A stretch of 64,000 bases of DNA from Diplosphaera chodatii (taxonomy: Eukaryota; Chlorophyta; Trebouxiophyceae; Prasiolales; Stichococcaceae), in the NCBI GenBank assembly GCA_032358165.1, contig JAALGY010000020.1, forward strand, positions 2,542,001 to 2,606,000. The letters are read 5' to 3'. Each line of letters begins with the position of its first letter. Position 1 is the stretch's first letter. A model generated the notes under the pieces. It was given only the letters and a program-made list of their open reading frames with translations. It was not told the DNA's origin and searched no databases. This document shows positions 36,355-48,700 of this stretch, in pieces. Made by a program: the position numbers and the translations under genes.

Positions 36355-39300
36355 TCATGTTGGCACCCCGCGCATGATGCTGCGGTCCAGCTGCACCCCC
36401 AGCACCTCGTTCGCATCGCCAAAGGGCAGGTCAACGTAGACAGCAGCCCACCGGTCCGACTTGGGCAGGTCCACTCCCACCTTGATGGGCGGCATGCCCG
36501 GGCCCCGGTGCTGTGCCAGTAGTGCGGCCTCCTGCGCATGCAAGATGCACGGTTGCAACACGAGGCTCAAAGCAGATGTGCCACAGGACGTGCCACTGAC
36601 TGTCAGCAAGCAAACACTGAAGGGCAGAATGGAAACCGGGTCAGCCGACCAGAATGCAAGTCAGACAGGGCTCACTGTGTCGTCCAGGCTGCCGAGGCTG
36701 CTGTCGGCGTAGGCATTGGGGAGGCTCAGCTGCTGCGGCGGAGCTGGAATGAGTCCCATCGCCAGCAGCGCGAAATCCAGCTGGTGGCACAACAGTTGCA
36801 CATGGTGGCCACGATGAGATGCAAACACCTTTATGCAACTCAAGCACCCACTGCACGTACACAGCTCAGCCCGAACGGCAGCAGCGCCGACAAGACCAGT
36901 CGAAAACTGACGACTGGGCTGACGTGCGTTCTCAAGTCGCACCTCATCAGGAGGTGGCACGACAGCCACGTTGGGCGGCAGCGCCAGTTGCTCCAGGGCC
37001 GGCATGGCTGCGATCGCCGCTGCAGTGTCCAGCCTGCGCAGGGTAGAACACATGGCGGCGTCAGCATCTGGCACAGCAAATGGACCTGCCGTATGTGCAA
37101 AAGCCTGCTGCATGCAGTCCACGAGCAGCAGACAGCGCAGCAGCAGCGGCTGCTCACTGTAGCGAAACCTTGCGGACAAACAAGCGTCTGTCGCACCGCA
37201 GGTCCAGCCACCTGCAGGATGCCAGCTGCAGCACACACGATAGCGTTCACAGGAGGGTCATTCCAGCCAAACATGACACGAAGCCTGCAATGCCATCATA
37301 GCCTTCAACCGCCGGCTCAGCTCCTGTTTCACCCCTGGGCAGCTCGTGACACATGGTGACACGTGACACATGGTGCAACAGATTTGACACCCACAGGAGC
37401 ATGTCACTGAGCATGCATGCTGAGCACCTGGTGCAGGGGCGCCTGTGCAAGGCACCAGCAGCCGTTGAACTGCAAGCCCTTGTTGTTTGACAGGTTAAGC
37501 AGCTGCAGTCGTGACAGCTCGCACAGCTCCGGGGGCACTTCCTGCATATCGCAATTCACCTGCAGTGCACATTTGTATAGCCTTTGGGAGTTGCGATGCT
37601 GCGAGGGGCAGCAGCCTACAGCAGGGATTTCTCACTCCTCAGTGACTCAGTTTGAGGTTCGCTGGTGCAGCGTGGCACAGCAGGGAGTCGCACCAGGTGC
37701 AAGCTGATGAGCTGCGGCAGCGCCTTGGCAGCGCTGCAGACGGCCTGCAGCAGTGGACCATGGCCGACGCGTCCCTTGCAGCGGTGAAATGCCAGGTGGC
37801 GCAGGCCGCCCAGCGCGGGCAGGTGCAGATCGAAGAAGTCGATGCGGGCCCTGACAGTCATGGGCGCCACGTCGCCGTCCATCGATGCCTTCTCGTATGG
37901 CGACACCACCAGCTGCGTGAGGCCAGGCGGCAGCCGGCCCACGTAGCGAGGCAGCGCAACCTGCAGAATGGCACAGTGCACGAGGTTGGTGTAGCTGCAG
38001 TTGCGCGTGGAGGACCACAATGTATACTTGACCTCGCCATTCAGAAGGCAATCCAGAGGGGCCCTGCTGGGCTGACATATGGCACTTCGGGACCTGAAAG
38101 CCACAAGTCTGACTCAGTAGGCGCTCAAATTCGATGCAGCAGTCTGGCACCTGCAGCGTCTCCAGGCTTGCGAGGGTGCTCAGCTGGTGCGAGAGGTCCG
38201 GCTGCAACATACTTGAGCGGCGGCAGCCGCCCTGAAGGGTCAGCCGCCGCAGCTGCAGGGGCAGGCAGGAAGCAAGGCTTACAAACAGCGCTGTGCTTGC
38301 TATGCAGGGCTGCTGCACAGCCAGAGTTTGACAAGCTGATGATCAGAGGGGAGGGGTGTTGCACGCGCAGAGCGGTAGCGATTGAACGATACTACTTGAG
38401 TTGCCTTCCGTGCCTTGTGTGACACATCCCTAATGGCGAGGTCTCTGCACCCTGCTGCACATGATTAGGTGCAGGCCCAGCCTCGACCACCTGAAAAACG
38501 TACTGCACGGCGCAGCCAGCATCTTCAAGACAAGTCTGGCTCGATCACTGAGGTCACAGCACCTGGGGCAGGTGTGGCAGTCCATTGGGGGCGTGCTCCC
38601 AGCCGATGCCCTGCAGCATCAGGCTGCTCAGCGCCGTGAGGCGCGACATGACTGCCGGCAGCGGCTGTGCATTGCGTGTGATTTCATCCCAGGGTGCGCG
38701 AGCCACCACCCCGTACACCGGAACATAGCCAACCGCCAGCGTTCGCAGCGCCTGGCACATGAAACGCCCAGCTCAGCATGAATCAAGGGCACCGGACACA
38801 CTGGACATGAAAGAATTTGCCCGACACTCTGGGCATAAACTAGACAGTCTGGTGTCGCAGAGTGCATGTTGCAACTGCATAGCTTGCATGCGACTTGCAT
38901 ACCTGGAGTTTCACAGCCATGTGGCTCAGCAGCCGCATGACGTCAGGCTGCTCATAGATTGGCGCTTCGTCCTGCAGAAGTGCTGCACCTGCAACTTTCA
39001 CTTTCTCGTCCACAAACGTGACAGCAAGGTCCTGCGCCGCAGCAGGCGCGAGATGTCGGGAGACGGTGCCAGACTGGGTGTTGTGTGGTTATGCATGACC
39101 CTTCGGCGCTGACTCACGACCAACAACACATGCAGCAGCCCCTTGAATTGCCATCTTTCACGCGAGATGCAACCTGTTCGGACAGAGCTGCGACACAAAT
39201 GCAGGTGCTGACAGAGTGCTGTCACCATGGCGCACCTGCAGCAGGGGCAGCTGCGCCAGCGCCGCCATGAGGCTGCCGTCCGACACGTGCTCCAGCCCGA

Positions 39301-40449
39301 GCAGCGCCAGCTGCCGCAGGCGGCCGCCCATGCTGGCGACGCCCACCAGGCTGCTGTTGGTCAGCCCCCCACCGTCCAGCCGCAGCGCCTGCACACAGCC
39401 AGCGACTGCTCCAGATGTGAGCATGATGTGTTGAGCGGGATCACTGGGTGCTGGTGTCCCATGCCCTGCTGCCCTTCTGCACACACCTGTTTATTAGGTG
39501 CAGATACCTGGCGTCTTGTCCATACAGTCCGGCTATTACATCGTCGTCAGTATGGATGACAGTGTCAAGGCTGCACCTGAAGTGAGTGTGCGGTGGCAGC
39601 GAGGGCATGCAGGAATGCAGTCAGCATTCCATCCTCCGCCAGGGCCTGGCAAATGGCCACAAGAGTCAATCATCACATACACGCCGCCTCTCCACAGCTA
39701 TCTTCGGTATTGAGCCATGCATCAAGCCCGTGCTTTCAAGCGTCTTGCTGTGCAGGGTGTGTGTATCGAGAGCACATGCATGCGTGGACGCAAGTGCACA
39801 GCAAGAGTCCATGACAGAAGCTGCTTCTGCGGCAGCAATGTTTTGCAAGCCCATACCGCGGCGTTGAATGATGTGCTGCACTGGACCTGCAGCAGCCCGC
39901 CGCCATGGCGCCACAGCCAGCGCTGCAGCGGCAGGAACAGCTCCAGCCGCTCTTCAGCCCTGCCGTCTCGATTTTGGTGGTCTACTTGGCCATGCTCGTC
40001 GAGTCCACTTGCCCACTTGTCCCGCTGATGCCCAATATTGAGCGCCTGCACAGTGATGACACATGCCGATGAACAACCTGATGAGTGCCTGTTGCCTGGA
40101 CTGCATCCTTGAACAAAACGCCGTGGGATGATCGCGGCACCGCAGACAAAAGGAAACACCAGGCTTGCCTGCCACAGCGGCAGGCCGGGCTGTGACAGGT
40201 GCCGGCGCCAGGCACGGCACACGCCCGCAGCCCTGACCCTGCAGCGCATGGAGCTCGCGAGTGAGACAGCCGTAAAGATAGGAAGATAGCAAGCCTAGCG
40301 TGTGCAAAGGGTCCCAGGACAGGCACCCTTGGTTTGGCCCCGCACCTCTCAGGAAAGGGCACACGCGCCAGGAGTGCCTCCACCAGCTGCTCCGGAGGGT
40401 GCAGGGTGGGCTGCGGGCTGCGGCGGCTTTGCTTGCGTTTCGCCGGCAT
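36355..40449 (-). CDS. F-box/LRR protein C (type II, intact, about 614 aa)
   Basis: Fourteen exons on the minus strand: 40346-40449, 40169-40238, 39857-40045, 39577-39645, 39236-39388, 38903-39031, 38563-38751, 38151-38252, 37694-37960, 37428-37559, 37158-37225, 36943-37033, 36676-36780, 36355-36531. Type II hallmarks: a divergent F-box (HPPEQLVEALLARVPFPER), a shorter exon 6 (43 codons, reading QPDVMRLLSHMAV), a shorter exon 11 (68 instead of 74 nt) and an extra exon 13 (LSLPNAYADSSLGSLDDT). Exon 5 lacks three residues relative to the others. The last exon reads MPPIKVGVDLPKSDRW, then VNEVLGVQLDRSIMRGV with A for V at its first position. The exon 2 donor is GC (CAG|GCAAGC, 40168-40167). All phases agree and no stop interrupts it. 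Confidence 0.83.
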
Positions 40450-41006
40450 CCTATCGAAGCGCTCAGATGGAGCTACGGCACCCAGCGCCTTGTCCGCTGC
40501 AACTGCGCACCCAGCGCGCTTTAGCACAGGGCAACACGGCAAGCATGGAGGCTGCAGTGGAAACGCAGTACCTCACCTGAGATGCTTAGTTGAAAACGCA
40601 GTGCTGATGGGACGACGTGGTGTTGCACATCATCGCGCTGGTGTTGCACCTGAGTAGTTTGTGAACTGATGAGATCACGTCAGACACGGCGTCATGCCAT
40701 TGAAGGCATTGGCGGGTGGTGGCGGAAGATGCAGGTGTCGTTGATACCGGGGTAAGTGTGCATCCGAGACCAACTGAATGTAACACCCTGAAAAGGGTGG
40801 CCTGTTCGCTCACCCAAGAGGCCAAGACCGCAGATTGCACCTGGGACATGGAGAGATTGACCCCCGCCGATCAATATTCGGCGGCAGTTCCAGGCTGTTG
40901 CAATGCGTTCAAGGCGAACGGCGTCATGCTGTCACATGATCAGGCACCCAGACCGAATACCGACTGACATCATGTATCTACACACGGTATGGGAGCAGAC
41001 AACCCA
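40450..41006. promoter_or_regulatory. Upstream region of F-box/LRR gene C, duplicated upstream of gene F
   Basis: The segment about 40670-40890 aligns well with about 54870-55055 upstream of gene F. Shared runs include CACCTGGGACATGG and GAGATTGACCCCCGCCGAT. It therefore belongs to a block copied with the gene and is the best candidate promoter region of the type II genes. It ends in a conserved hairpin. Confidence 0.55.
40864..40884. repeat. Conserved hairpin upstream of F-box/LRR gene C
   Basis: Stem CCGCCGA/TCGGCGG (7 bp) with loop TCAATAT. The same stem, with loop TTAGTAT, stands at 55030-55050 upstream of gene F. Both arms are unchanged while neighbouring sequence has drifted. Confidence 0.75.
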
Positions 41007-44000
41007 TCACATTCGGACCCCTGGCACAATTTTGCGGTCCAGCTGCCACCCCAGCACGTCATTGACCTCGCCGAAGGGCTATTGCACATCCACCGCAGCC
41101 CACTCGTCCGACTGCGGCATCTCCTGTACCACCCTGATGGGAGGCAAGCCTGTCTCCCGGCGCCGTGCCAGCTCAGCTTGCTCCTGCAAAAGCATGACAG
41201 AATGTCACTGTCGAGCATGCGAGCCATGCTCGTGCATACAGCCCAACAAATGGCCCAGACTTGACAACGGGCACGGTTTGCGTGGGGGCAACTGGTGTGC
41301 TTTGGACATCACCGTGTGGGGCCTGCAGGTGGTTGGGACCCACTCGTGGAGGGGCCCCCGCACCTGCGCTCTCGCCTACAGCGGCAAGACAAAGAAGCTG
41401 AATCAGGCCGGGGTGGGGCACCAGCCGCTGCAAAGCGCTGAGCCTGTGCAACAGCCGACAACAGCGCTGCAGCGGCAGTATAGAGTACACTGGCTCCGTA
41501 TGCAAAGCAGGCCAACATGCAAAGTCTGTCGTGCCTCATTAAGGGGTGCCGAGCGTTCTCGAGCTTCCACCACCGGCAGCGCCAGCTGCTCCAGGGCTGG
41601 CATCGCCGCAATGGCTTGTAATGCAATATACATGCAATGCAATAAACCTGCAGCAGGGTCCCGAACATCTGGGTGACGCCCCTGACACGAGTCCGAGCAC
41701 ACAGACTGCGACGCATGTCACACACTCGCTGACTGTGCAGCAGCATGGTGCAAGGGTGCTGACATGCAGCTAGCACAAATCACCATACTAAGGCGCTCAG
41801 TCGAGCAGGTTGCAATGCTTACTGGAGAGGATATGCATGGGACTGGCGAGCCACTTTGTGGTCACACCGCAGGTCCAGCCATCTGCAGGACGCCAGCTGC
41901 CCACAGGACACAACGGAGACATGAGCAGGGTATTGGTGATACCTCGGGCAGCTGGAGGCAGGGTCATGCAGCTGACGTTGTTGTTTTATGCTGACAGCAA
42001 GTGTGTTTGCTCTTGTGAGATGGGTGCCGTCCCCTGCGCATGACGCGTGCAAGCAGTGTGCTGAGCATGCTGCGCACTATACATGCTGCGCACCTTGTGT
42101 GCAGGGGCGCTGCAGCCAGCTGGTCGTAGCCGTGGCACTGCAGCTTCCTGTTGTGCCACAGGTTGAGCAGCTGCAGCCGCGGCAGGTTGCACAGCTCCGC
42201 TGGCACCGCAGAGAGATTGCAGTTCACCTGGGAACGGAACACGCACATGCTCGTCACTGATGCCTCGCATCGGCCCAGCATCGCCGTCACTGCCATGAAA
42301 GCTCAAGGTAGGTAGTTGTGCGGTGCTGCCAGATGCGAATATGTGAATGCCAAGAGCAGCGCGCATCAACGTCCCACCAGATGCAGGCTGACCAGGCGTG
42401 GCAGCGCTGCAGCGGCGGCGCAGATGTCCTCCAGGAGGTGTGTGCCGACGTCCTGCAGCCCGTGCAGCGCCAGGTGGCGCAGGCAGCGCAGCTGCGGCGC
42501 GCGATCTCGGAGGAAGCCATGGCCATGCGAGGCATGGTCGGGATACTGCTGACTGTGCTTGCTCAGCGGTGCCAGCACGAGCTGAGTCAGCCCCAGCGGC
42601 AGCCGACCCGGCCAGTCCGGCAGCATCGCCTGCAGAGCATACGTGCACAAAGGTTGCGCCGGAGGTTCTGGGTGAATTCTTTGTCTGCTCAGATCCTCAG
42701 GTTTCATTCTCTCCCCAGCAGCAGTGGCGGCCAGATGACTGATGGCTGTCGTTTCCGAGCTGTCGTTTGGCCCCCAGGCATGTGCCACTCAGCATGCTCA
42801 CATGCCCACCCCGCCCTCCTGTGATTCCATGCAAACCATGACCATACCTGTAGTGCCTCCAGATTTGTCAGGGTGCTGAACTGATTCCGGAGGTCCCCGC
42901 CCTTCTTGCTTGCCCAGTCGAAGTCGGCCCTGAGGTTCAGCCGCCGCAACTGCCGGGCCAGGGACACAGCTGGGTGTCAAGACGGCGTCCATCGCCTGAG
43001 GCCAGAAGACCTGCTGACAAAACAGTCCCTCGGCTGCACTACAGCTGCAAACCCTATACCGGGCCTATGACAAGGGCAATGGATGTTGCATAGTCTGGTA
43101 GATCAGGGTGTGGAGCTGCAGGGCCAGTCTGACTGCAGCGTGCCGTAGGGCAAGTGCATCTGCATAGACAGCTGTGCCATAGCAGCATCAGTGGGAGGTC
43201 GTCCTACAGACCAGCAAACGCAGCACCTGGGGCAGGTGCGGCAGTCCACCGGGAGTGTGCCTCCAGCCGACGTTGTGCAGCGCCAGGCTGCTCAGCGCCG
43301 ACAGCCGCGACATTGACGCCGGCAGCGGCCTTTCACTCACTGCTATGTCCGAGCAGCATGTCCGAGCAGCAGTTCCGACAAGAATGTCGATGTCGACTGG
43401 AAGGTGGCCAAGCGCCAATGTCTGCAATGCCTGCAGACGAGGGGTCTGAAAACAGCTCAGTATGCCGAACGTGCCATGCTTCACCATGCTGCAGGGATCA
43501 GGTCTGGGGTCGGACCCAGAGCCCTGGGCGCGATTCATGTGCTGCTGCACAGCGGGAGCTGCACCTGACCCAATGCTGTAGCATTTCACAGGTCACATAG
43601 GGTATACGCACCGGGCATGACACGGCGACGGTATCCAGCAGCCGCATGAAGTCAACCGGGTCGACCACCGGGGGACTCTGACCCTTCATTTCCGCCAGCG
43701 TTTCTATAGCCAACCTCATGCCATCTTCGTCCTCGAAGATCACAGCCAGATCCTGCGGCATCACAGCAACAGCAGTGGGACATCATATGCACCTGCAACT
43801 CTCGTTGCAGCTTCGTGACGCGCTGCCGGACAGGATCGTTGTTGAGATCAGTGCACTCGGACTCGGTGCCATAATGGCAGGTTTGGGTGGGATGCCAGCA
43901 ATCGCACACGCAGAGCTGTCCTCTCTCATCTGTGTTGCTGTGAAGATGCACCTGCATACAAACAAATGCTGCTGCAATGTCTCTTACCTGCAGCATGTGC

Positions 44001-45172
44001 AGCTGCGCGAGGCAGGGCACGAGGCGCTCGTCCCACACATGCCGCAGCCCAACCAAGGCCAGCTGTCGCAGGCGGTCGCCCATGCTGGTGATGCCGACCA
44101 GGCTGCTGCCTGCCAGCCCCATGGCTGCGCAGGCGTCCACGCGCAGCGCCTGCATATAACACGACACTGCTGATAGCAGTGCCGCTGCAAGCCTGGACTT
44201 GCGAGTGTGACTGGCCTCATTGCAGGGTCGCACAACCCATAGATTGCCACTTTTGTACGTATACAGGGAGCTGTAGGTTTAGCCACATCTCACCTGATGC
44301 TCAGGGTATAGCCTTGAGTGGCCTATACCTGCAGCGAGGGGGAAGATGCAGCAACCGTGGTCAAGAACGCCGCCAGCAGGCCATCCTCTGATTCACCCTG
44401 TCAGCAGCATCTCACATGGTGTCACTGTTGGTTCTTTACCGCACCCTCCGCAGTACACGTTGGGCACTGACTGACCACTTGCAGGCTGACTGCACACCAG
44501 TGGCACACGCTGCACCCGGTAGCGCGCGCCATGAGGCGCTACAGGGTGGCAGGCAAAGACGCAGTTGCTGAGCCACCTCGGACTGGAAGGACGTGCCGCA
44601 CTGCAGCTGCAGCAGCCCGGCGCCGTGGCGCAGCAGCCAGCGCTGCAGCGACAGGAAGAAGCGCAGCTGCCACGCACATCTGCGCTCGGTGGTTCTTGCA
44701 GTGTAATCCCACGGATCATCCTGGTCTGCAATACTGGCCGCCTGCGAAGGTACGGCAGCAGAGTGAGGCATCCGTTTCCATCGGCATATGCTGCTGCCTG
44801 CATCAATGACCTGGTAGGAGCAAATGTGGTGCACAAAAGCTGTTCATCAACACAGATGTATGACACAGATCAGCACAGGTCACCGCTGGTCTAACCTGCC
44901 ACAGCAGCAGGTCGCGCTGCGACAGGTGCTGGTGCCACGCGCCGCAGACAGCTGCAGCCCTCACCCTGCACCATGACCACGAAATCGACTGATTTTCAGC
45001 GCTCAATTTTTCGCGCCTGCAACCCAAGGTGCGTGCATGGCAGCGCTATAACGATTGCAGCTCTCCAACGCACCTCTCCCGGAGTGGCACATGCGCCAGC
45101 ACCCGCTCCAGCACCTCTCCAGGGCAGATTCTGTGCTGCCTGACGGCTGCCGTGACGGTGCTCACGGTCCAT
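41007..45172 (-). pseudogene. F-box/LRR gene D (type I), degraded by four lesions
   Basis: Recognisable exons: 45074-45172, 44896-44965, 44577-44741, 44329-44397, 43988-44149, 43612-43752, 43227-43430, 42848-42949, 42378-42629, 42094-42227, 41823-41896, about 41550-41650, 41007-41183. Lesions seen by comparison with paralogues: a 1-nt insertion in the F-box (exon 1 is 99 nt where gene B has 98, near 45120); a 2-nt insertion at the end of exon 10 (134 instead of 132 nt, CACAC for CAC); a 16-nt insertion in exon 12 (41616-41631); and an in-frame TAG in the last exon (41079-41081). The exon 2-9 frames remain open, so inactivation looks recent. An assembly error could explain one lesion but hardly four. 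Divergent from gene E. Confidence 0.8.
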
Positions 45173-45742
45173 CCCACAGCTGTGCTGCGTCACACTGTGG
45201 CGCTGACACCGCTCGGTGTCGGGAGCAGCCCGGGATCACTCAGGCTGGCCTACCATTACTGGAGCTGCCGTGTCTTCTGCATGGGGTGAACACCTGGACT
45301 ATTGCCCAGGCAGGCATGCCCTGATGATCTGATGGTCATCACCGTGTTGACCCACGTAAGTGGCAGCCTGGCGAGTCTGCAGCGTGACGAGATTTCGCCT
45401 GAGAGCAGTCAGTGGTCCGAAAGTGGTGTGGTGCAGGCTCAGTCAAGAACAGCGCATGTGTCCAAGACCAGATAGAGACTGGTGCCTAAGATTGCGTCCT
45501 TGATGCTCAGGATCGGCGGCCTGACAGAGTGGTGCGCTGCATAGGGTGTGACAAAGCTTCATAGCATTACCTGAACTCCAGAGGTTCAACGTTGAGATGT
45601 TTGCTGAGACATGGCATGTTTGCTGAGCGCTACAGGGCTGGGTCCCGAATCGATACTGGCAATTTGCCAGTGGGGGCGAGGGTGTGCACGACGCGGTGTA
45701 GACGCGCAGAACACAGTAGCTCAGTAAAAACGTACCGCGAGC
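45173..45742. promoter_or_regulatory. Divergent intergenic region between F-box/LRR genes D and E
   Basis: 570 bp between head-to-head start codons of a type I and a type II copy; both promoters must be here. I see no conserved hairpin of the kind found upstream of C and F. Confidence 0.4.
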
Positions 45743-48700
45743 ATGCCGCCGAAGTGTGAGCGGAGCCACCGCGGCCTTGAAGCTGCCCTGGACCCGCCGG
45801 AACAGGTGGTGGAAGCACTGCTGGCGCGTTTGCCGTTCTCTGAAAGGTGTGGTAATCGTCTCGACCCCATGGCCGGCAGCATGCTGCCATCCCTGAGCAC
45901 CAACGTGTGCGTTACCCATTTAAGTTAGATAGAGCGTCGCTGCGCTGCAGGGTCAGGGCTGCGGGCGTGTGCCGTGCGTGGTGCCGGCACCTGTCACAGC
46001 GCGGCCTGCAGCTGTGGCAGGCAAGGCCGGGGCTCCTTTGACGTGCATGCTGCACTGCACTTGCCACACGTCGGTTCATCAATGTTCATGCATCCGCCTG
46101 TGCACAGGATGTAGTTTGTGACTTGCTATCATGGTGCAGGCGGTTGAGGTTAGGCATAATGATAACTGGGACACTGGCCTTGACGAGCACGGTGAACCAA
46201 ACTTTGACGACAGAGACGGCAAGGCTGAGCGACGGCTGCAGCTGTTCCTGCCGCTGCAGCGCTGGCTGTGGCGCCATGGCAGCGGGGTGCTGCAGGTCCA
46301 GTGCAGCACGGCGTTCAGCACTGGGGTGCGGGATCGCATTGCACTGCTGCCTTATCGCAGCTCCGCTGATGCTCTGCAGGATGACCTTGCGTTGAAGTTC
46401 GATGCTCCCAATGTGCATCATGTATGCATGCACCTGTGCAATGAAAATGGACAGCATGAGGCTGGACGTCAATGCTGTTACACAACTGTCAAAGGGCAGC
46501 ATCTGATGCTCCAATGTTCGGTTGCCAGGGTGTGGCGGAGGATGGCCTGTTAACTGCGTTCTTGCACGCCCTGGCTACTGCCGCACCCTCGCTGCAGGTG
46601 CAGTCATGGCATCACTGTCCAGGGTGCCTCCCGACCAGCATCAAGCAACATGACTGTCTCAGTGCACGTGCGCCTGCACGGCTGTGTGTAGTGGCTCCAA
46701 TCATGCTTCTTGGCTGGTGTCCTACATGCCATCGAACTTCGGCAGACTCAGAGCTGCAAACACTGATAGCGCCGCACCTCACCTCAGGCGCTGCGGCTGG
46801 ATGGCTGCGCTGCGCCGGGGCTGACCAACAGCAGCCTGGTCGGCATCGCCAGCATGGGCGGCCGCCTGCGGCAGCTGGCGCTGATCGGGCTGCAGCATGT
46901 GTCCGACGCCAGCCTCATGGCGGCGCTCGCGCAGCTGCCCAGGCTGCAGGTGCCTCTCGGCGCCAGTCATGCGTGGGGCTTGTGTTGCAGCCGGGGGTGC
47001 ACAGATGGTTGTGAGCAAAACAAGACAGCACGGCGGCAGTCATGCAGGGATGCCATTTCCAGCCATGCCACCCTTGAGCCTTGCCGATCACCCACTATCT
47101 GGGTCCCGCTGTGACCGCAGGACCTGGCCGTCGTGTTTTTAGACGAGGAGGAGAAGAATGAACACAAGGAATGGCTGCAGGATGAGGCGCCTATGTATGG
47201 ACAGCCGGACATCATGCGGCTGCTGAGCCACGTCGCTGTGTCGCTCCCGGTGGGCACGTCATGCGCACAGCACGTGCAGCAGTCGCAAGATGCGGAACGG
47301 ATTATGACTAGCCTTCCTCCATTGGATCGGGCACCTGCACATGTATGAACGTGGCTTTGGCCGCAGGCTGCTGCACCAATGCGCCTCTTCATTGGAGCTG
47401 CACGTTGAGCTGGGACTGACGGCTGCGGGGTTTGTTGTGCAGGCGCTGCAAACGCTGGCGCTGGGCTACATGCCAAGCTATGGGTTGGTTCCTGGCGTGA
47501 GCTGGGGCGACCTCACAAAGAACGCCCGGCCGCTGCCGGCGGTGATGTCACGGCTCACGGCGCTGAGCAGCCTGCTGCTTAACGACATCGGCTGGGAGTA
47601 CGCCCCCGATGGCCTGCCACACCTGCCCCAGGTGCTGCTATTAAAGGGTCGATGCAGGTTGCGCTGTTGAACAGAAGTCATGCACAAACTCCCAGACAAG
47701 ACTGTGAGCTTTGCAGTCCAGATCGCCCTGTCTGGGACCAAAGCTGGGCCTGCAGCTAGGCACTCTCAACTGGACGTGTGCATCCCTCTGCACCTCCAGC
47801 TGGGAAGGATGTGCAAGCACGTTGTGCAACTACAACAGTGCCGCGCTCTCAACAGAACGTGCGAGCAGTCATCTGGTATGTGCTGCGCATTTCAAGCAGC
47901 ACAGGGAACGCTGGGTGCTGTGCTCTCTGCAGCTGCGGCGGCTGAACCTCCAGGGTGACTGTCGCCGGGCGAGCATGCTGCAGCCGGACCTCCCGCACCA
48001 GCTGAGCACCCTCACAAGCATGGAGGCACTCCAGGTACCCAACTGCACATGCATCTTGGCAGCTAGTGTCCAGCAATGAGCGTGTAAGGAGGTTTGCCAC
48101 TGCGCCCATGCAGAGAGTCGGAAGTTGTTGGACTTTGCTGCTGGTGACGAAGCCAAGCATTTGACACAGTGTCGGCACGTGTGCCACCAGCAGGGCCTGA
48201 GCTGCAGCTGCCGCCTGCAGGTCACACTGCCGCTCTGCACCGGCCGGCTGCCAGTCGGCCTGACGCAGCTGGTGCTGTCGCGGTACAGTCCGGGCCCATG
48301 GACCAGGACAAAAGCTGCAGTGAGCTGCAGTGAGGCGTGCATGCGCAGAGGCCTCCGCCAGCTTCGTCCGTGTCCACCTGCCGCCGCTGCGGGACCTGCG
48401 CCACCTGGCGCTCCTTCACCGTCGAGAAGTCGGCGAGGGCCTGCTGCAGGACGTCTGCACCGCCGCCAAAGCGATGCCGCAGCTGATCAGCCTGCATCTG
48501 GTGCGCGTCGATGGTGTACCACCATGCACGAGCAACTTGAGCACTGAGTGTGGTGAGACTGGAGACGGCAACCGTCCACCTGCCTCATACAATCTTCCCG
48601 CATGCGATGGGCACCTGCATGTGCACACTGATGTGCAGGTGTATGTGCAGGTGAATTGCAGCATGTCTAGTGTGCCAAGGGAGTTGTGCGAGCTATCGCG

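Noticed and set aside
39666..40028. Histidine/serine-rich plus-strand frames opposite gene C
   Set aside because: Shadow frames of the conserved exon 3 of gene C, which has paralogue support on the minus strand.
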